DNA of 11,714 bases. Origin: an uncultured Eubacteriales bacterium. Its GTDB lineage: Bacteria > Bacillota > Clostridia > Oscillospirales > Oscillospiraceae. The first letter of the stretch is position 1. Each line of letters opens with the position of its first letter. Below are positions 1 to 7,044 of the stretch, in pieces. Below the pieces are notes generated by a model. That model did no database searches. It was not told where the DNA came from and worked only from the letters and a program-made list of their open reading frames with translations. The stretch lies in NCBI GenBank assembly GCA_902496595.1, contig CABVBV010000060.1, positions 1 to 11,714 of the forward strand, read 5' to 3'. A program made the translations under genes and the position numbers.

Positions 1-1685
1 CTCCCGCGCACACTAAGTTTGACAACAAGGACTTCGTCCCTGCCAACCCCGCCGTGCTGATGGGCCACCACTTCTCGTCCATCGCCGGCGCCGGCCCGAT
101 AAACGGCCCCATCCAGGCGGCTGTGTTCGGCTGGCTGCCCGTGTTCCTGTGGGTCGTTATCGGCGGCATTTTCTTCGGCGCCATGCACGACTTCGGCGCG
201 CTGTTCGCGTCTGTCCGTCACGGCGGCCGCTCGATAGGCGAGGTCATCAAGGACAACATCGGCCCGAAGGCGTACAAGCTGTTCGTCATCTTCGCGCTGC
301 TGGTGCTCATACTCGTCATAGCGAGCTTCACCTCCGTCGTCGCCGGCACCTTCGTGTCCACGACTGCGGCTGACGGCTCCGCTCTGCCCATCATCACCAC
401 CGGCCGTGCGAACTGCTCCGGCAACGCTTCGACCGCGACTACGAGCCTGCTGTTCATAGTCATCGCCATCATCTTCGGCTACTTCGTCTACCGCAGGGGC
501 GCGAAGGTCGGCCCCGCGACCATCATCGGCGTTATCGGCATCGTCGTCATCACCATCATCGGCCTGAACGTCGGCGTCAACCTGAGCCGTACGGCCTGGG
601 TCATCTTCATCGCCGTGTACATCACGCTGGCCTCCCTGCTGCCGGTCTGGATACTCCTCCAGCCGCGTGACTACCTGTCCAGCTTCCTGCTGTACGGCAT
701 GATGATCATCGCCATCGTGGGCGTCCTCGGCGGCACTGCCGGCCAGGAGTTTGCCCTCAAGCCCTACAACGGCTTCACCACTGCCAGCGGCACCCTGTTC
801 CCGGTCCTGTTCATCACGGTCGCCTGCGGCGCCATCTCCGGCTTCCACAGCCTGGTCGGCTCCGGCACGACTTCCAAGCAGCTGAACTCCGAGAAGGACA
901 CCAAGGTCATCGGCTACGGCGCCATGATCATCGAGTGTGTCCTGGCTCTCGTGTCCGTCATCTCCGTCGGCGTGGTGTGGAACCTCGTCAAGGAAGGCGC
1001 CGGCGGCGAGGCCGGTACCCTGACCACCAACGCTCCTCCGGCGATTTTTGCTTCCGGTATCGCGTCCATGGTCTCCTGGATGACCGGCGGTGCGGCTGAC
1101 TTCACCAACCCGCTGTACGACACCATCTACACCCTGATCACTCTGGCCGTCTCCGTCTTCGCGCTGACCTCTCTGGACACCGGTACCCGTCTGGGCCGCT
1201 ACATGTTCACCGAGCTGTTCGTGCACGAGGGCGAGGACCCGACCAAGATCCCCGGCTTCCGCGGTTTCCTGGCGAAGCCCATCGTCGGCACCCTGTTCCT
1301 GGTCATCGTCGGCTGCGGCATCGGCTTCCTGAGCCTCTCCCAGATCTGGGGTCTGTTCGGCGCTGCGAACCAGCTGCTCGCGGGCCTGGCCCTCATGGCC
1401 GTCGCCTGCTGGCTCGGCAACATCGGCAAGAGCAACAAGATGTTCTTCATCCCGATGGTGTTCATGCTGGTCGCCACCCTGACCTCCCTCGTCATGACCA
1501 TCATTTCCAAGGTGAAGGTCGTCGGCGCCGGCACCGCTGCTTGGGGCGACTGGTTCCAGATGCTCTTCGCGGCTGCGCTCGTCATCCTGGCCGTCGTTGT
1601 CTCCATCAGCGGCATCCAGACCTTTGCCAAGCAGGCGAAGGGCGAGATCACCGGCGACCCGAAGGCTGTCGAGCTCACGAAGTAA
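1..1685 (+). CDS. cstA: CstA-family carbon starvation / peptide-pyruvate transporter, 5' truncated by window edge
   Basis: Integral membrane transporter of the CstA/BtsT family. Known members take up peptides or pyruvate, typically when preferred carbon runs out. The frame is open from the first full codon at position 3, so the gene starts outside the window; the GTG at 54 is not a believable start because the conserved FVPANPAVLMGHHF block straddles it. About 560 residues are visible and by comparison with E. coli CstA perhaps 40-75 N-terminal residues are missing. Family blocks seen in order: GHHFSSIAGAGPINGP, SGFHSLVGSGTTSKQL (about 838-882), SLDTGTRLGRYM (about 1170-1205) and WGLFGAANQLLAGLAL. 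Many hydrophobic helices lie between them. Codons are strongly biased to C-ending forms and AAG, unlike the ATA-containing spo genes downstream, which suggests high expression. The gene ends in TAA and is followed by a strong terminator. Family assignment is firm; the actual substrate is not determined. Confidence 0.93.
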   Translation, partial: PAHTKFDNKDFVPANPAVLMGHHFSSIAGAGPINGPIQAAVFGWLPVFLWVVIGGIFFGAMHDFGALFASVRHGGRSIGEVIKDNIGPKAYKLFVIFALLVLILVIASFTSVVAGTFVSTTAADGSALPIITTGRANCSGNASTATTSLLFIVIAIIFGYFVYRRGAKVGPATIIGVIGIVVITIIGLNVGVNLSRTAWVIFIAVYITLASLLPVWILLQPRDYLSSFLLYGMMIIAIVGVLGGTAGQEFALKPYNGFTTASGTLFPVLFITVACGAISGFHSLVGSGTTSKQLNSEKDTKVIGYGAMIIECVLALVSVISVGVVWNLVKEGAGGEAGTLTTNAPPAIFASGIASMVSWMTGGAADFTNPLYDTIYTLITLAVSVFALTSLDTGTRLGRYMFTELFVHEGEDPTKIPGFRGFLAKPIVGTLFLVIVGCGIGFLSLSQIWGLFGAANQLLAGLALMAVACWLGNIGKSNKMFFIPMVFMLVATLTSLVMTIISKVKVVGAGTAAWGDWFQMLFAAALVILAVVVSISGIQTFAKQAKGEITGDPKAVELTK

Positions 1686-1700
1686 TCGTAGATCAAATGC

Positions 1701-1738
1701 AAAAAAGAGTGTGCGGTTCTCCGCACACTCTTTTTTTT
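1701..1738. terminator. Bidirectional intrinsic terminator between cstA and the convergent ABC operon
   Basis: A perfect 10-bp stem (GAGTGTGCGG, 1707-1716, with 1721-1730) closes a TTCT loop. It is followed by eight T on the + strand and preceded by six A, which read as six U on the - strand. It lies 15 bases after the cstA stop and can end transcripts from both sides. Confidence 0.93.
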
Positions 1739-1783
1739 ACCCGCCTCCAGCGCTGTCCCCTTTTCAAACTTCGACAAGCTGAA

Positions 1784-1826
1784 ATGACGCCGCCCCTTTT
1801 TGGAGCGGCGTCATCAGTTTTTGTTT
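1784..1826. terminator. Second hairpin, downstream of the ABC exporter stop codon
   Basis: A perfect 10-bp stem (ATGACGCCGC, 1784-1793, with 1805-1814) has an 11-base loop. The T-rich stretch (1817-1828, five T, G, five T) lies on the + strand side. In the - direction, just after the ABC gene stop at 1827-1829, only three U follow the stem. It therefore looks better suited to stopping + strand read-through from cstA, with 1701-1738 as the stronger terminator for the - strand operon. Confidence 0.7.
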
Positions 1827-4022
1827 TTAGTCCAAGATGTGCTGACCGGTGTAGAGCAGGTAGTAGCGGCCCTTCTGCTCGAGCAGGTCTTCGTGGTCGC
1901 CCTTTTCCTGTATCTCGCCGTGCTCTATGACGACGATGCAGTTGGAGTTGCGCACTGTCGAGAGCCGGTGCGCTATGACGAAGACCGTGCGGCCCTCCAT
2001 GAGCGCGTCCATGCCCTTTTCGATGTGCCGCTCCGTGCGCGTGTCTATCGAGCTCGTGGCCTCGTCGAGCACCATGACCGGCGGGTCGGCCACCGCCGCC
2101 CTCGCTATCGCCAGGAGCTGCCTCTGGCCCTGCGACAGGTTCGCACCGTCGCCCGTCACCTGCGTGTTGTAGCCGTCGGGCAGCCTCCTGATGAAGCTGT
2201 GCGCGTTCGCGCTCTTCGCCGCCGCGATGCACTCCTCGTCCGTCGCGTCGAGCCGCCCGTACCTTATATTCTCCATCACCGTGCCCGTGAACAGGTGCGT
2301 ATCCTGAAGCACCGCGCCCAGCGAGCGCCGCAGGTCGTCCTTGCTTATCATGCGAACGTCGATGCCGTCGTAGGTTATCGTGCCGGAGTCGATCTCGTAG
2401 AAGCGGTTTATTAGGTTCGTTATCGTAGTCTTGCCCGCGCCGGTGGAGCCCACGAAGGCTATCTTCTGGCCAGGGTTGGCATACACCGATACGTGCTTCA
2501 GTATGGGCTTTTCCGGCACGTAGGAGAAGCAGACGTCGCTGAGCCTGACCGCTCCCTTGAGCTCCGCGAGATAGAAGTCCTCGCCGGGGATGTTCCTGAC
2601 GCTGCCCCTGACGATGTGCAGCCCGCTCACGCCGCTGCTGTCGGGGTATTTCCAGGCCCAGCCGTGGGCGGCGAGGGCGGCAAAGTCCGTCACTTCGGTC
2701 AGCGAGCCGTCCTTCTCGGCCCTGATCCAGATGCCCTCGGGTGAATCGACGCCCGGAGGCAGCATCCTTAGGCTGCCGTCAGCCTCCCTGACCGCCTGGC
2801 CAAGCTCCACTGCGGAGCCGTCCGGCTCCTTCATTATTGGCACGAGCGCCAGCCCGGCCGACCTCGGCACCTTCCAGGCCCAGGTGTGGAAGCGCTCGGA
2901 GCCCGTGTTCTCGCTTATCGCGCCGTTTTCGTCCTTTTGCGCACGAACGAGCGTGACCGTACCGTCGTCGACCTCGGGCTCCATGTCGATGATCTCGAAT
3001 ATCCGCTCCGCGCCGGCGAGGGCGGACAGCAGCGACGTCATCTGCTGCGATACCTGGCTCATCGGCTGCGAGATCTGCCTTCCGAACTGGAGGTAGATCG
3101 CCAGCCCGCCCAGATCGAGCATACCTCCGAAGGCAAACAGCCCGCCCACGATGGCCGTCAGCGCGTAGCCGATGTTCATGACGTTACCCACGATGGGCAT
3201 CATCGCCGTGGCATAGAAGTTCGCGTCCTTCGCCACGTCGAAGTATGCGTTGTTGAGCTTGCCGAACTGCGCCTTTGCAGCGTCCTCATGAGTGAAGGCC
3301 TTTACGACGCGCAGGCCCTCTATCATCTCTTGGATGTTGCCGTTCATCTCGCCCAGCGCCCTCTGCTGCTCCTGATAGAGCCTGCGGCTGCGCCCGCCTA
3401 TCGTCCTGATCGCGAGAAAACTGCCGCCCAATACCAGAAGCGTAATGAGAAACAGCGGCGGGCAGGTCACGATGAGGATGACCACGATGCCCACGAACAT
3501 CAGGCTCGACGAGAATATCGACACTATGCTCTGCTCCAGCATCTGCTGCACATAGTCCGCGTCGTTGGAAAAGCGGCTCATAAGCTCGCCGTGCGGGTTT
3601 TTGTCGTAGAAGGAGAGGGGCAGCTCCTGCATCTTGTCAAAGAGCTCGGCCCTGAGCTTGTTCGTGCCCCTGTGCGCCAGCTGCGCCATGATGGCCGACT
3701 GCGCATAGGTGCAGGCCGCGCCCACCAGGAACACCACGGCCATGATGCCCAGCATCTTGCCCAGGTACAAGAGCTTCTCGCTGAGCGTGCCGTCGCCGAC
3801 GAGGTCGTTGAGCACCGGCTTTATCAGATACGTCCCTGCAAGACTGGCCAGCGCACTCGCCGCCACGCAGACGAATACGATGACGAGCAGCCATTTCTTT
3901 CCACTTATATACTTCATCAGCCGGAGCATCGTGCGCTTGGCGTCCTTCGGCTTCTGATAACCGCCCCTCGCGCCCGGGCCGCCCCCTCCGGGGCCGCCGC
4001 GTCTCTGCCTGTTTTCAGCCAT
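1827..4022 (-). CDS. Heterodimeric ABC exporter, canonical-site subunit (permease-ATPase fusion) with enlarged linker
   Basis: Half-transporter of the TM288/BmrD/LmrD type, 731 residues, expected to pump drugs or other small amphipathic compounds outward with its partner. A Gly/Arg-rich cytoplasmic tail (1-20) precedes a six-helix exporter domain (about 40-345). The nucleotide-binding domain (about 490-731) has Walker A GSTGAGKT (525-532), Q-loop Q573, signature LSQGQ (629-633), Walker B VMVLDE with catalytic E654, and switch H685. The signature deviates from LSGGQ while Walker B and the switch are canonical, as expected for the subunit that supplies the catalytic site residues in an asymmetric dimer. 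Residues about 354-487 form an unusual insertion between the membrane and ATPase domains. It contains two copies of a WAWKxP unit; a single-copy form is, from memory, common in Clostridia relatives. The ATG overlaps the preceding gene by 8 bases and has GGAG 9 bases upstream. Substrate unknown. Confidence 0.93.
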   Translation of the reverse strand: MAENRQRRGGPGGGGPGARGGYQKPKDAKRTMLRLMKYISGKKWLLVIVFVCVAASALASLAGTYLIKPVLNDLVGDGTLSEKLLYLGKMLGIMAVVFLVGAACTYAQSAIMAQLAHRGTNKLRAELFDKMQELPLSFYDKNPHGELMSRFSNDADYVQQMLEQSIVSIFSSSLMFVGIVVILIVTCPPLFLITLLVLGGSFLAIRTIGGRSRRLYQEQQRALGEMNGNIQEMIEGLRVVKAFTHEDAAKAQFGKLNNAYFDVAKDANFYATAMMPIVGNVMNIGYALTAIVGGLFAFGGMLDLGGLAIYLQFGRQISQPMSQVSQQMTSLLSALAGAERIFEIIDMEPEVDDGTVTLVRAQKDENGAISENTGSERFHTWAWKVPRSAGLALVPIMKEPDGSAVELGQAVREADGSLRMLPPGVDSPEGIWIRAEKDGSLTEVTDFAALAAHGWAWKYPDSSGVSGLHIVRGSVRNIPGEDFYLAELKGAVRLSDVCFSYVPEKPILKHVSVYANPGQKIAFVGSTGAGKTTITNLINRFYEIDSGTITYDGIDVRMISKDDLRRSLGAVLQDTHLFTGTVMENIRYGRLDATDEECIAAAKSANAHSFIRRLPDGYNTQVTGDGANLSQGQRQLLAIARAAVADPPVMVLDEATSSIDTRTERHIEKGMDALMEGRTVFVIAHRLSTVRNSNCIVVIEHGEIQEKGDHEDLLEQKGRYYLLYTGQHILD
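2628..2726 (-). repeat. Linker repeat copy 2 in the ABC exporter (residues 433-465)
   Basis: Second copy of the unit, with RAEKD and HGWAWKYP, offset 74 residues from copy 1. It lies closer to the ATPase domain, where single-copy family members, as I recall them, carry the WAWKHP-type motif. Its 12-mer shared with copy 1 is at 2650-2661. Confidence 0.7.
2850..2948 (-). repeat. Linker repeat copy 1 in the ABC exporter (residues 359-391)
   Basis: This segment encodes 33 residues containing RAQKD and HTWAWKVP. Aligned without gaps to residues 433-465 it gives 12 identities: R, A, K, D, H, W, A, W, K, P, S and G. At DNA level the longest shared run I see is the 12-mer TTCCAGGCCCAG (2872-2883), so the duplication is old rather than recent. 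Confidence 0.7.
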
Positions 4023-5763
4023 TGTCTATCGCTCCTTCCTGCTGGGACTGGTAGATCTCGCGGTATATGTCGCTCGTCTCCATGAGCTCGTCGTGCGTGC
4101 CCTCGGCGGCGATGTGGTCGTCATCCAGCACCACTATCTTGTCCGCGTAGCGCACGGAGCTTATCCTCTGCGCTATGATGATGACCGTCGTGTCCTTCAG
4201 GTTCTCCGAGAAGGACTTACGGATCTCCGCCTCTGTCGCCGAGTCAACCGCCGAGGTCGAGTCGTCGAGTATCAATATCGCCGGGTGCCGCAGCATGGCC
4301 CGCGCTATGCACAGCCTCTGCTTCTGCCCGCCGGAGACGTTCACGCCGCCCTGGTCGAGCCAGGTGTCGAAGCCCTGCGGCATCGCCTCGATGAAGTCCA
4401 GCGCCTGCGCGTCCTTCGCCGCACGGCGTATCTCCTCATCCGTGGCGCCCGCACGGCCCCAGAGCAGGTTGTCACGAACCGTGCCGGAAAACAGCACGTT
4501 CGTCTGCAGCACCATGCCTATCCTGCTGCGCAGCTCTTCGAGCGGGTAGTCGCGCACGTCCACGCCGTCCACCAGCACCTGGCCCTGCGTCACGTCGTAG
4601 AACCTCGGTATGAGGTTCACAAGCGTCGATTTACCCGTGCCAGTGCCGCCAACGATGGCCACGAACTGGCCGGGCTCCACCGTGAGGTCTATGCCGTGCA
4701 GCACGTCGTCTCCGGTGCCGGCGGCATTGTATTTGAAGTTCACGTTTTTGAACTCAACCTTGCCGCGGCTCTCAGGCAGCTCGAGCTCATGGCTCTCCGG
4801 AGCGTCGGTGATGTCCGGTTCGGCCTCGAGCACCTCGAGCACACGCTTCGCGCAGGCCACGGCCCTCGTCAGCATCAGCAGGCACATACCCACCATCAAT
4901 ACGCTCATGAGCACCTGCACGATGTACGAGAAGAAGGCATAGAGCTCGCCGGGCAGCAGCTCGCCCTTCGCCACAAAGCCGCCGCCGAACCACATGACTC
5001 CAAGGATGGCGGCATACATCGAGAGCATCATGATCGGGCTTATCAGTATGACGCGCATGACGGCGGCAAGGCCCGCGTCGCGCAGCTCGTCGTTCGACTT
5101 CTTGAACTTCTTGCGCTCGAAGTTGCCCCTCACGAAAGCCTTGACCACGCGGATGGCGACGAGATTCTCCTGAACCGTGTTGTTCAGGGCGTCAATCTTC
5201 TGCTGGAACCTGGTGAACAGCCGCTCGCAGGCCCGCATGATGAGCCAGAGCAGCAGGCACATGACCGGTATGACCACCACGATGACCAGCGTCAGCCTCG
5301 CGTTCATTACGAGACAGACCACCAGCGCCGACAAAAGCTGCAAAGGCGCCCTCACCAGCATACGCAGGCACATCATCACGGTCATCTGGATGGAGTTCAC
5401 GTCGTTCGTCAGCCTCGTTATGAGCGAGGCAGAAGAGAAGCGGTCTATGTCCGCAAAGGAAAAGTCCTGTATCTTGTCGAACATCGCGCCCCTCAGGTTC
5501 CGGCCGAAACCCTGGCTCGCGACCGCCGCCGTCTTCGCCGCCGTCATGCCGCTGTAAAGCGACAGCACCGACAGCACCAGCATACCCAGGCCAGCCTTCC
5601 ATATATAGCCCATGCCCCCGTCGCCGTTTATGCCCACGTCGATGATGTCCGCCATGAGCAGCGGCAGGAACAGCTCGCACACGGCTTCGATGAAGATGAA
5701 TACAGGCGCCTTTATCGCCTCTTTCTCGAAGCCTTTGATGTAGTGGAACAGTTTTTTCGTCAT
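4015..5763 (-). CDS. Heterodimeric ABC exporter, degenerate-site subunit (permease-ATPase fusion)
   Basis: Partner half-transporter of the TM287/BmrC/LmrC type, 582 residues. A six-helix exporter membrane domain occupies about 15-310. The ATPase domain (about 335-582) has Walker A GGTGTGKST (372-380), Q-loop Q420, canonical signature VSGGQ (476-480), and Walker B ILILDD, in which the catalytic glutamate is Asp501. The switch histidine is replaced by Gln532 (AQRISS). These substitutions mark the subunit forming the non-hydrolysing or slow site, while its intact signature completes the active site of the 731-residue partner. The ATG overlaps the marR stop by four bases (ATGA), with AGGAGG seven bases upstream, so translation is coupled. 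Order regulator, degenerate subunit, canonical subunit is typical of MarR-controlled multidrug exporters. The substrate cannot be read from sequence. Confidence 0.93.
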   Translation of the reverse strand: MTKKLFHYIKGFEKEAIKAPVFIFIEAVCELFLPLLMADIIDVGINGDGGMGYIWKAGLGMLVLSVLSLYSGMTAAKTAAVASQGFGRNLRGAMFDKIQDFSFADIDRFSSASLITRLTNDVNSIQMTVMMCLRMLVRAPLQLLSALVVCLVMNARLTLVIVVVIPVMCLLLWLIMRACERLFTRFQQKIDALNNTVQENLVAIRVVKAFVRGNFERKKFKKSNDELRDAGLAAVMRVILISPIMMLSMYAAILGVMWFGGGFVAKGELLPGELYAFFSYIVQVLMSVLMVGMCLLMLTRAVACAKRVLEVLEAEPDITDAPESHELELPESRGKVEFKNVNFKYNAAGTGDDVLHGIDLTVEPGQFVAIVGGTGTGKSTLVNLIPRFYDVTQGQVLVDGVDVRDYPLEELRSRIGMVLQTNVLFSGTVRDNLLWGRAGATDEEIRRAAKDAQALDFIEAMPQGFDTWLDQGGVNVSGGQKQRLCIARAMLRHPAILILDDSTSAVDSATEAEIRKSFSENLKDTTVIIIAQRISSVRYADKIVVLDDDHIAAEGTHDELMETSDIYREIYQSQQEGAIDNG

Positions 5764-6245
5764 TCTTCTGCCTCCTGTCCGGCAAGCCCCCGGAGATTTG
5801 CGGTCATTCGCTCGAAGCAGCCTGAGATGATGTGCAGCTCCTCGTCCGAAAAGCCTGCGTACATCGCCTCGTCAACTTCGGAAAAGACCTCGATATAGCG
5901 CTGGGCTATCTCGCGTCCCTTGTCCGTTATCCGTATCTTCTTTTTGCGCATATCGCGCTCCTCCGACTCCCTTGCGACACAGCCCTGCCTCTCGAGCAGC
6001 TTCACTGCCGAGGTGACGGTAGCGGGGGAGACCCTGAGCCACTTCGACAGCTGCTTCTGCATTGAAAGGCAGCCGTCCTCTCCGCCGCGCATGAGCAGAA
6101 ACAGTATGAACGGATGCCCATAGTCCTTCAGCCCGTGCCGCTCCAGCAGCGTGTCCAGCGCCGCCCTGTGCGCGACGTGCAGCATTCGGAACCGCCAGGC
6201 GGGAGAGCCGAGCATGGCATCGCTCATTTCCATGCAGTCTTCCAT
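5760..6245 (-). CDS. MarR-family transcriptional regulator, likely local repressor of the ABC exporter
   Basis: A 161-residue winged-helix regulator. The DNA-binding part runs about 58-110: helix-turn-helix LSKWLRVSPATVTSAVKLLE (66-85), then a basic wing ending RKKKIRITDKG (100-110), the usual MarR signature. Flanking helices (about 10-55 and 112-155) would form the dimer interface and ligand pocket. I chose the ATG at 6245 because GGAGG ends five bases before it. An upstream in-frame TTG at 6257 would put that Shine-Dalgarno inside the coding region. It is the first gene of the operon with the two exporter genes, and candidate operators lie in its own leader, so autorepression relieved by an exported compound is the likely mode. 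Cys4, Cys59, Cys89 and Cys143 are present; redox sensing is possible but unsupported. Confidence 0.93.
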   Translation of the reverse strand: MEDCMEMSDAMLGSPAWRFRMLHVAHRAALDTLLERHGLKDYGHPFILFLLMRGGEDGCLSMQKQLSKWLRVSPATVTSAVKLLERQGCVARESEERDMRKKKIRITDKGREIAQRYIEVFSEVDEAMYAGFSDEELHIISGCFERMTANLRGLAGQEAEE

Positions 6246-6250
6246 GATGA

Positions 6251-6255
6251 CCTCC
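6251..6255 (-). promoter_or_regulatory. Ribosome binding site of marR
   Basis: GGAGG on the - strand, five bases before the ATG at 6245. It decides the start against the TTG at 6257. Confidence 0.8.
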
Positions 6256-6260
6256 AATAC

Positions 6261-6287
6261 TTAGCCTTCTAATAATTAGCCCTCTAA
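6261..6287. promoter_or_regulatory. Candidate MarR operators: two tandem TTAG-N4-CTAA palindromes
   Basis: TTAGCCTTCTAA (6261-6272) and TTAGCCCTCTAA (6276-6287) are near-identical palindromic 12-mers with centres 15 bases apart. They sit between the predicted -10 box and the ribosome binding site of marR, about 9 to 35 bases after the expected transcription start. Palindromes of this AT-rich kind in the leader of a MarR gene are typical operator sites. Assignment to this regulator is inference. Confidence 0.7.
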
Positions 6288-6302
6288 CTAATTGACTGAT
6301 AA

Positions 6303-6331
6303 ATGATACAGCGCCGCCTCTGAAAAGTCAA
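6303..6331 (-). promoter_or_regulatory. Sigma-A-type promoter of the marR-ABC operon
   Basis: Read on the - strand: -35 TTGACT (6331-6326), a 17-base spacer, and -10 TATCAT (6308-6303). Transcription should start near 6296, giving a leader of about 50 bases that contains the tandem palindromes. Confidence 0.75.
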
Positions 6332-6344
6332 CAGGCGGCGCTGT
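6308..6344. repeat. Perfect 12-bp inverted repeat enclosing the -35 box
   Basis: ACAGCGCCGCCT (6308-6319) pairs exactly with 6333-6344 across a 13-base loop. The loop contains the -35 hexamer, and the left arm covers most of the spacer down to the edge of the -10 box. It could be a binding site for a second regulator. As RNA it would be a strong hairpin at the end of transcripts arriving from the gene at 6474-6950, but no U-tract follows on either strand. Confidence 0.6.
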
Positions 6345-6473
6345 GAACATTTTGTTAACTAACCCGGCGCGGCGAAACCCGCCTCGGCCGTACAGCTTAT
6401 TCATTGCTGCACTCGGGGACGTCGAGACTCGGACGAGGCTTTTAAAGCACAGTTAATAGGCGCCGGATAGGGC

Positions 6474-6950
6474 CTAATTGATGAACTCGAACTTGAGGTC
6501 GCAGTCCAACGCACGCAGCGCGGCGCGTATCTTAGGCAGGTCGCACTGGTTCATGGCCTGGCGCAGATCGTCGTCCGGAACAAATCGGCAGTAGGTGTGG
6601 CAGAAGGCCTCGAAATTGCTCTTTGTTTTCGGCCCGAGTTTCTTGGCGAAGACGATAAACCCCACCACGACTCCGCCGAAAAAGCTCAATATGAGGTACA
6701 GCGCGGCAAAGTGGATGACCACAAAGGCCAGGCCCGCGCAGATGATCAGCCAGATGACGGCAGAGATGGTGTTCAGCCTGTTCGCGCCCTTGGAGGCGAA
6801 GAGCTCGCCTCCCTTGGCCTTGCCGAACTTGGAGATGAGCGGGTAGGCCACGGTGAAGTCGAAGATGAGCTGCCTCAGGCAGATGTAGAAGTAAAACCAG
6901 CCGCCCACAAAGATGAGCGCGCCGTACATGATCTTCATTTCAATTCCCAT
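6474..6950 (-). CDS. Small membrane protein of unknown function
   Basis: I do not recognise this 158-residue protein. It has an N-terminal hydrophobic segment (about 8-33, aromatic-rich GGWFYFYICLRQLIF) and a pair of adjacent hydrophobic segments (about 60-80 and 81-102), suggesting three membrane spans. Between the first and second is a basic loop (KFGKAKGGELFASKGANRL). A soluble C-terminal tail (about 103-158) holds cysteines at 117, 121, 136 and 150, including CHTYC. The tail ends in a short helical region, PKIRAALRALDCDLKFEFIN. The ATG at 6950 has GGAGG nine bases upstream; a second in-frame ATG at 6938 is possible. It is a single gene, divergent from spoIIIA, with its own promoter. Nothing in it indicates a sporulation role except position. 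Confidence 0.8.
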   Translation of the reverse strand: MGIEMKIMYGALIFVGGWFYFYICLRQLIFDFTVAYPLISKFGKAKGGELFASKGANRLNTISAVIWLIICAGLAFVVIHFAALYLILSFFGGVVVGFIVFAKKLGPKTKSNFEAFCHTYCRFVPDDDLRQAMNQCDLPKIRAALRALDCDLKFEFIN

Positions 6951-6980
6951 TGTACCAGACCTCCAAAAGCAACTTTCGTC

Positions 6981-7009
6981 ATTCTATCACCTTTTTCCTG
7001 AACTTGCAA
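6981..7009 (-). promoter_or_regulatory. Sigma-A-type promoter of the small membrane protein gene
   Basis: Read on the - strand: -35 TTGCAA (7009-7004), a 17-base spacer, and -10 TAGAAT (6986-6981). The ATG at 6950 would follow a short leader of about 25 bases carrying GGAGG. Confidence 0.6.
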
Positions 7010-7044
7010 GAGCAAGGCTGGTGTTCTAAGCCGTGGCGGGGCGA

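Noticed and set aside
54..1685. GTG at 54 as the start of the cstA gene
   Set aside because: The frame is open to the window edge and the conserved CstA block begins before this codon, so the gene is simply cut by the window.
2886..4085. 399-codon + strand open frame antisense to the larger ABC subunit
   Set aside because: Same shadow effect: Arg/His-rich product, no ribosome binding site, no recognisable fold.
4093..5898. 601-codon open frame on the + strand antisense to the ABC exporter
   Set aside because: It is a mirror of the real gene caused by high GC. The product is full of His, Arg, Val and Gln with no domain, whereas the opposite strand has complete ABC motifs.
6246..6257. TTG start giving a 165-residue MarR
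   Set aside because: It would overlap the GGAGG that serves the ATG at 6245.
6345..6473. Possible small gene or RNA between the membrane protein stop and the marR promoter
   Set aside because: No convincing open frame with ribosome binding site, no strong hairpin with T-tract, and no recognisable RNA structure.
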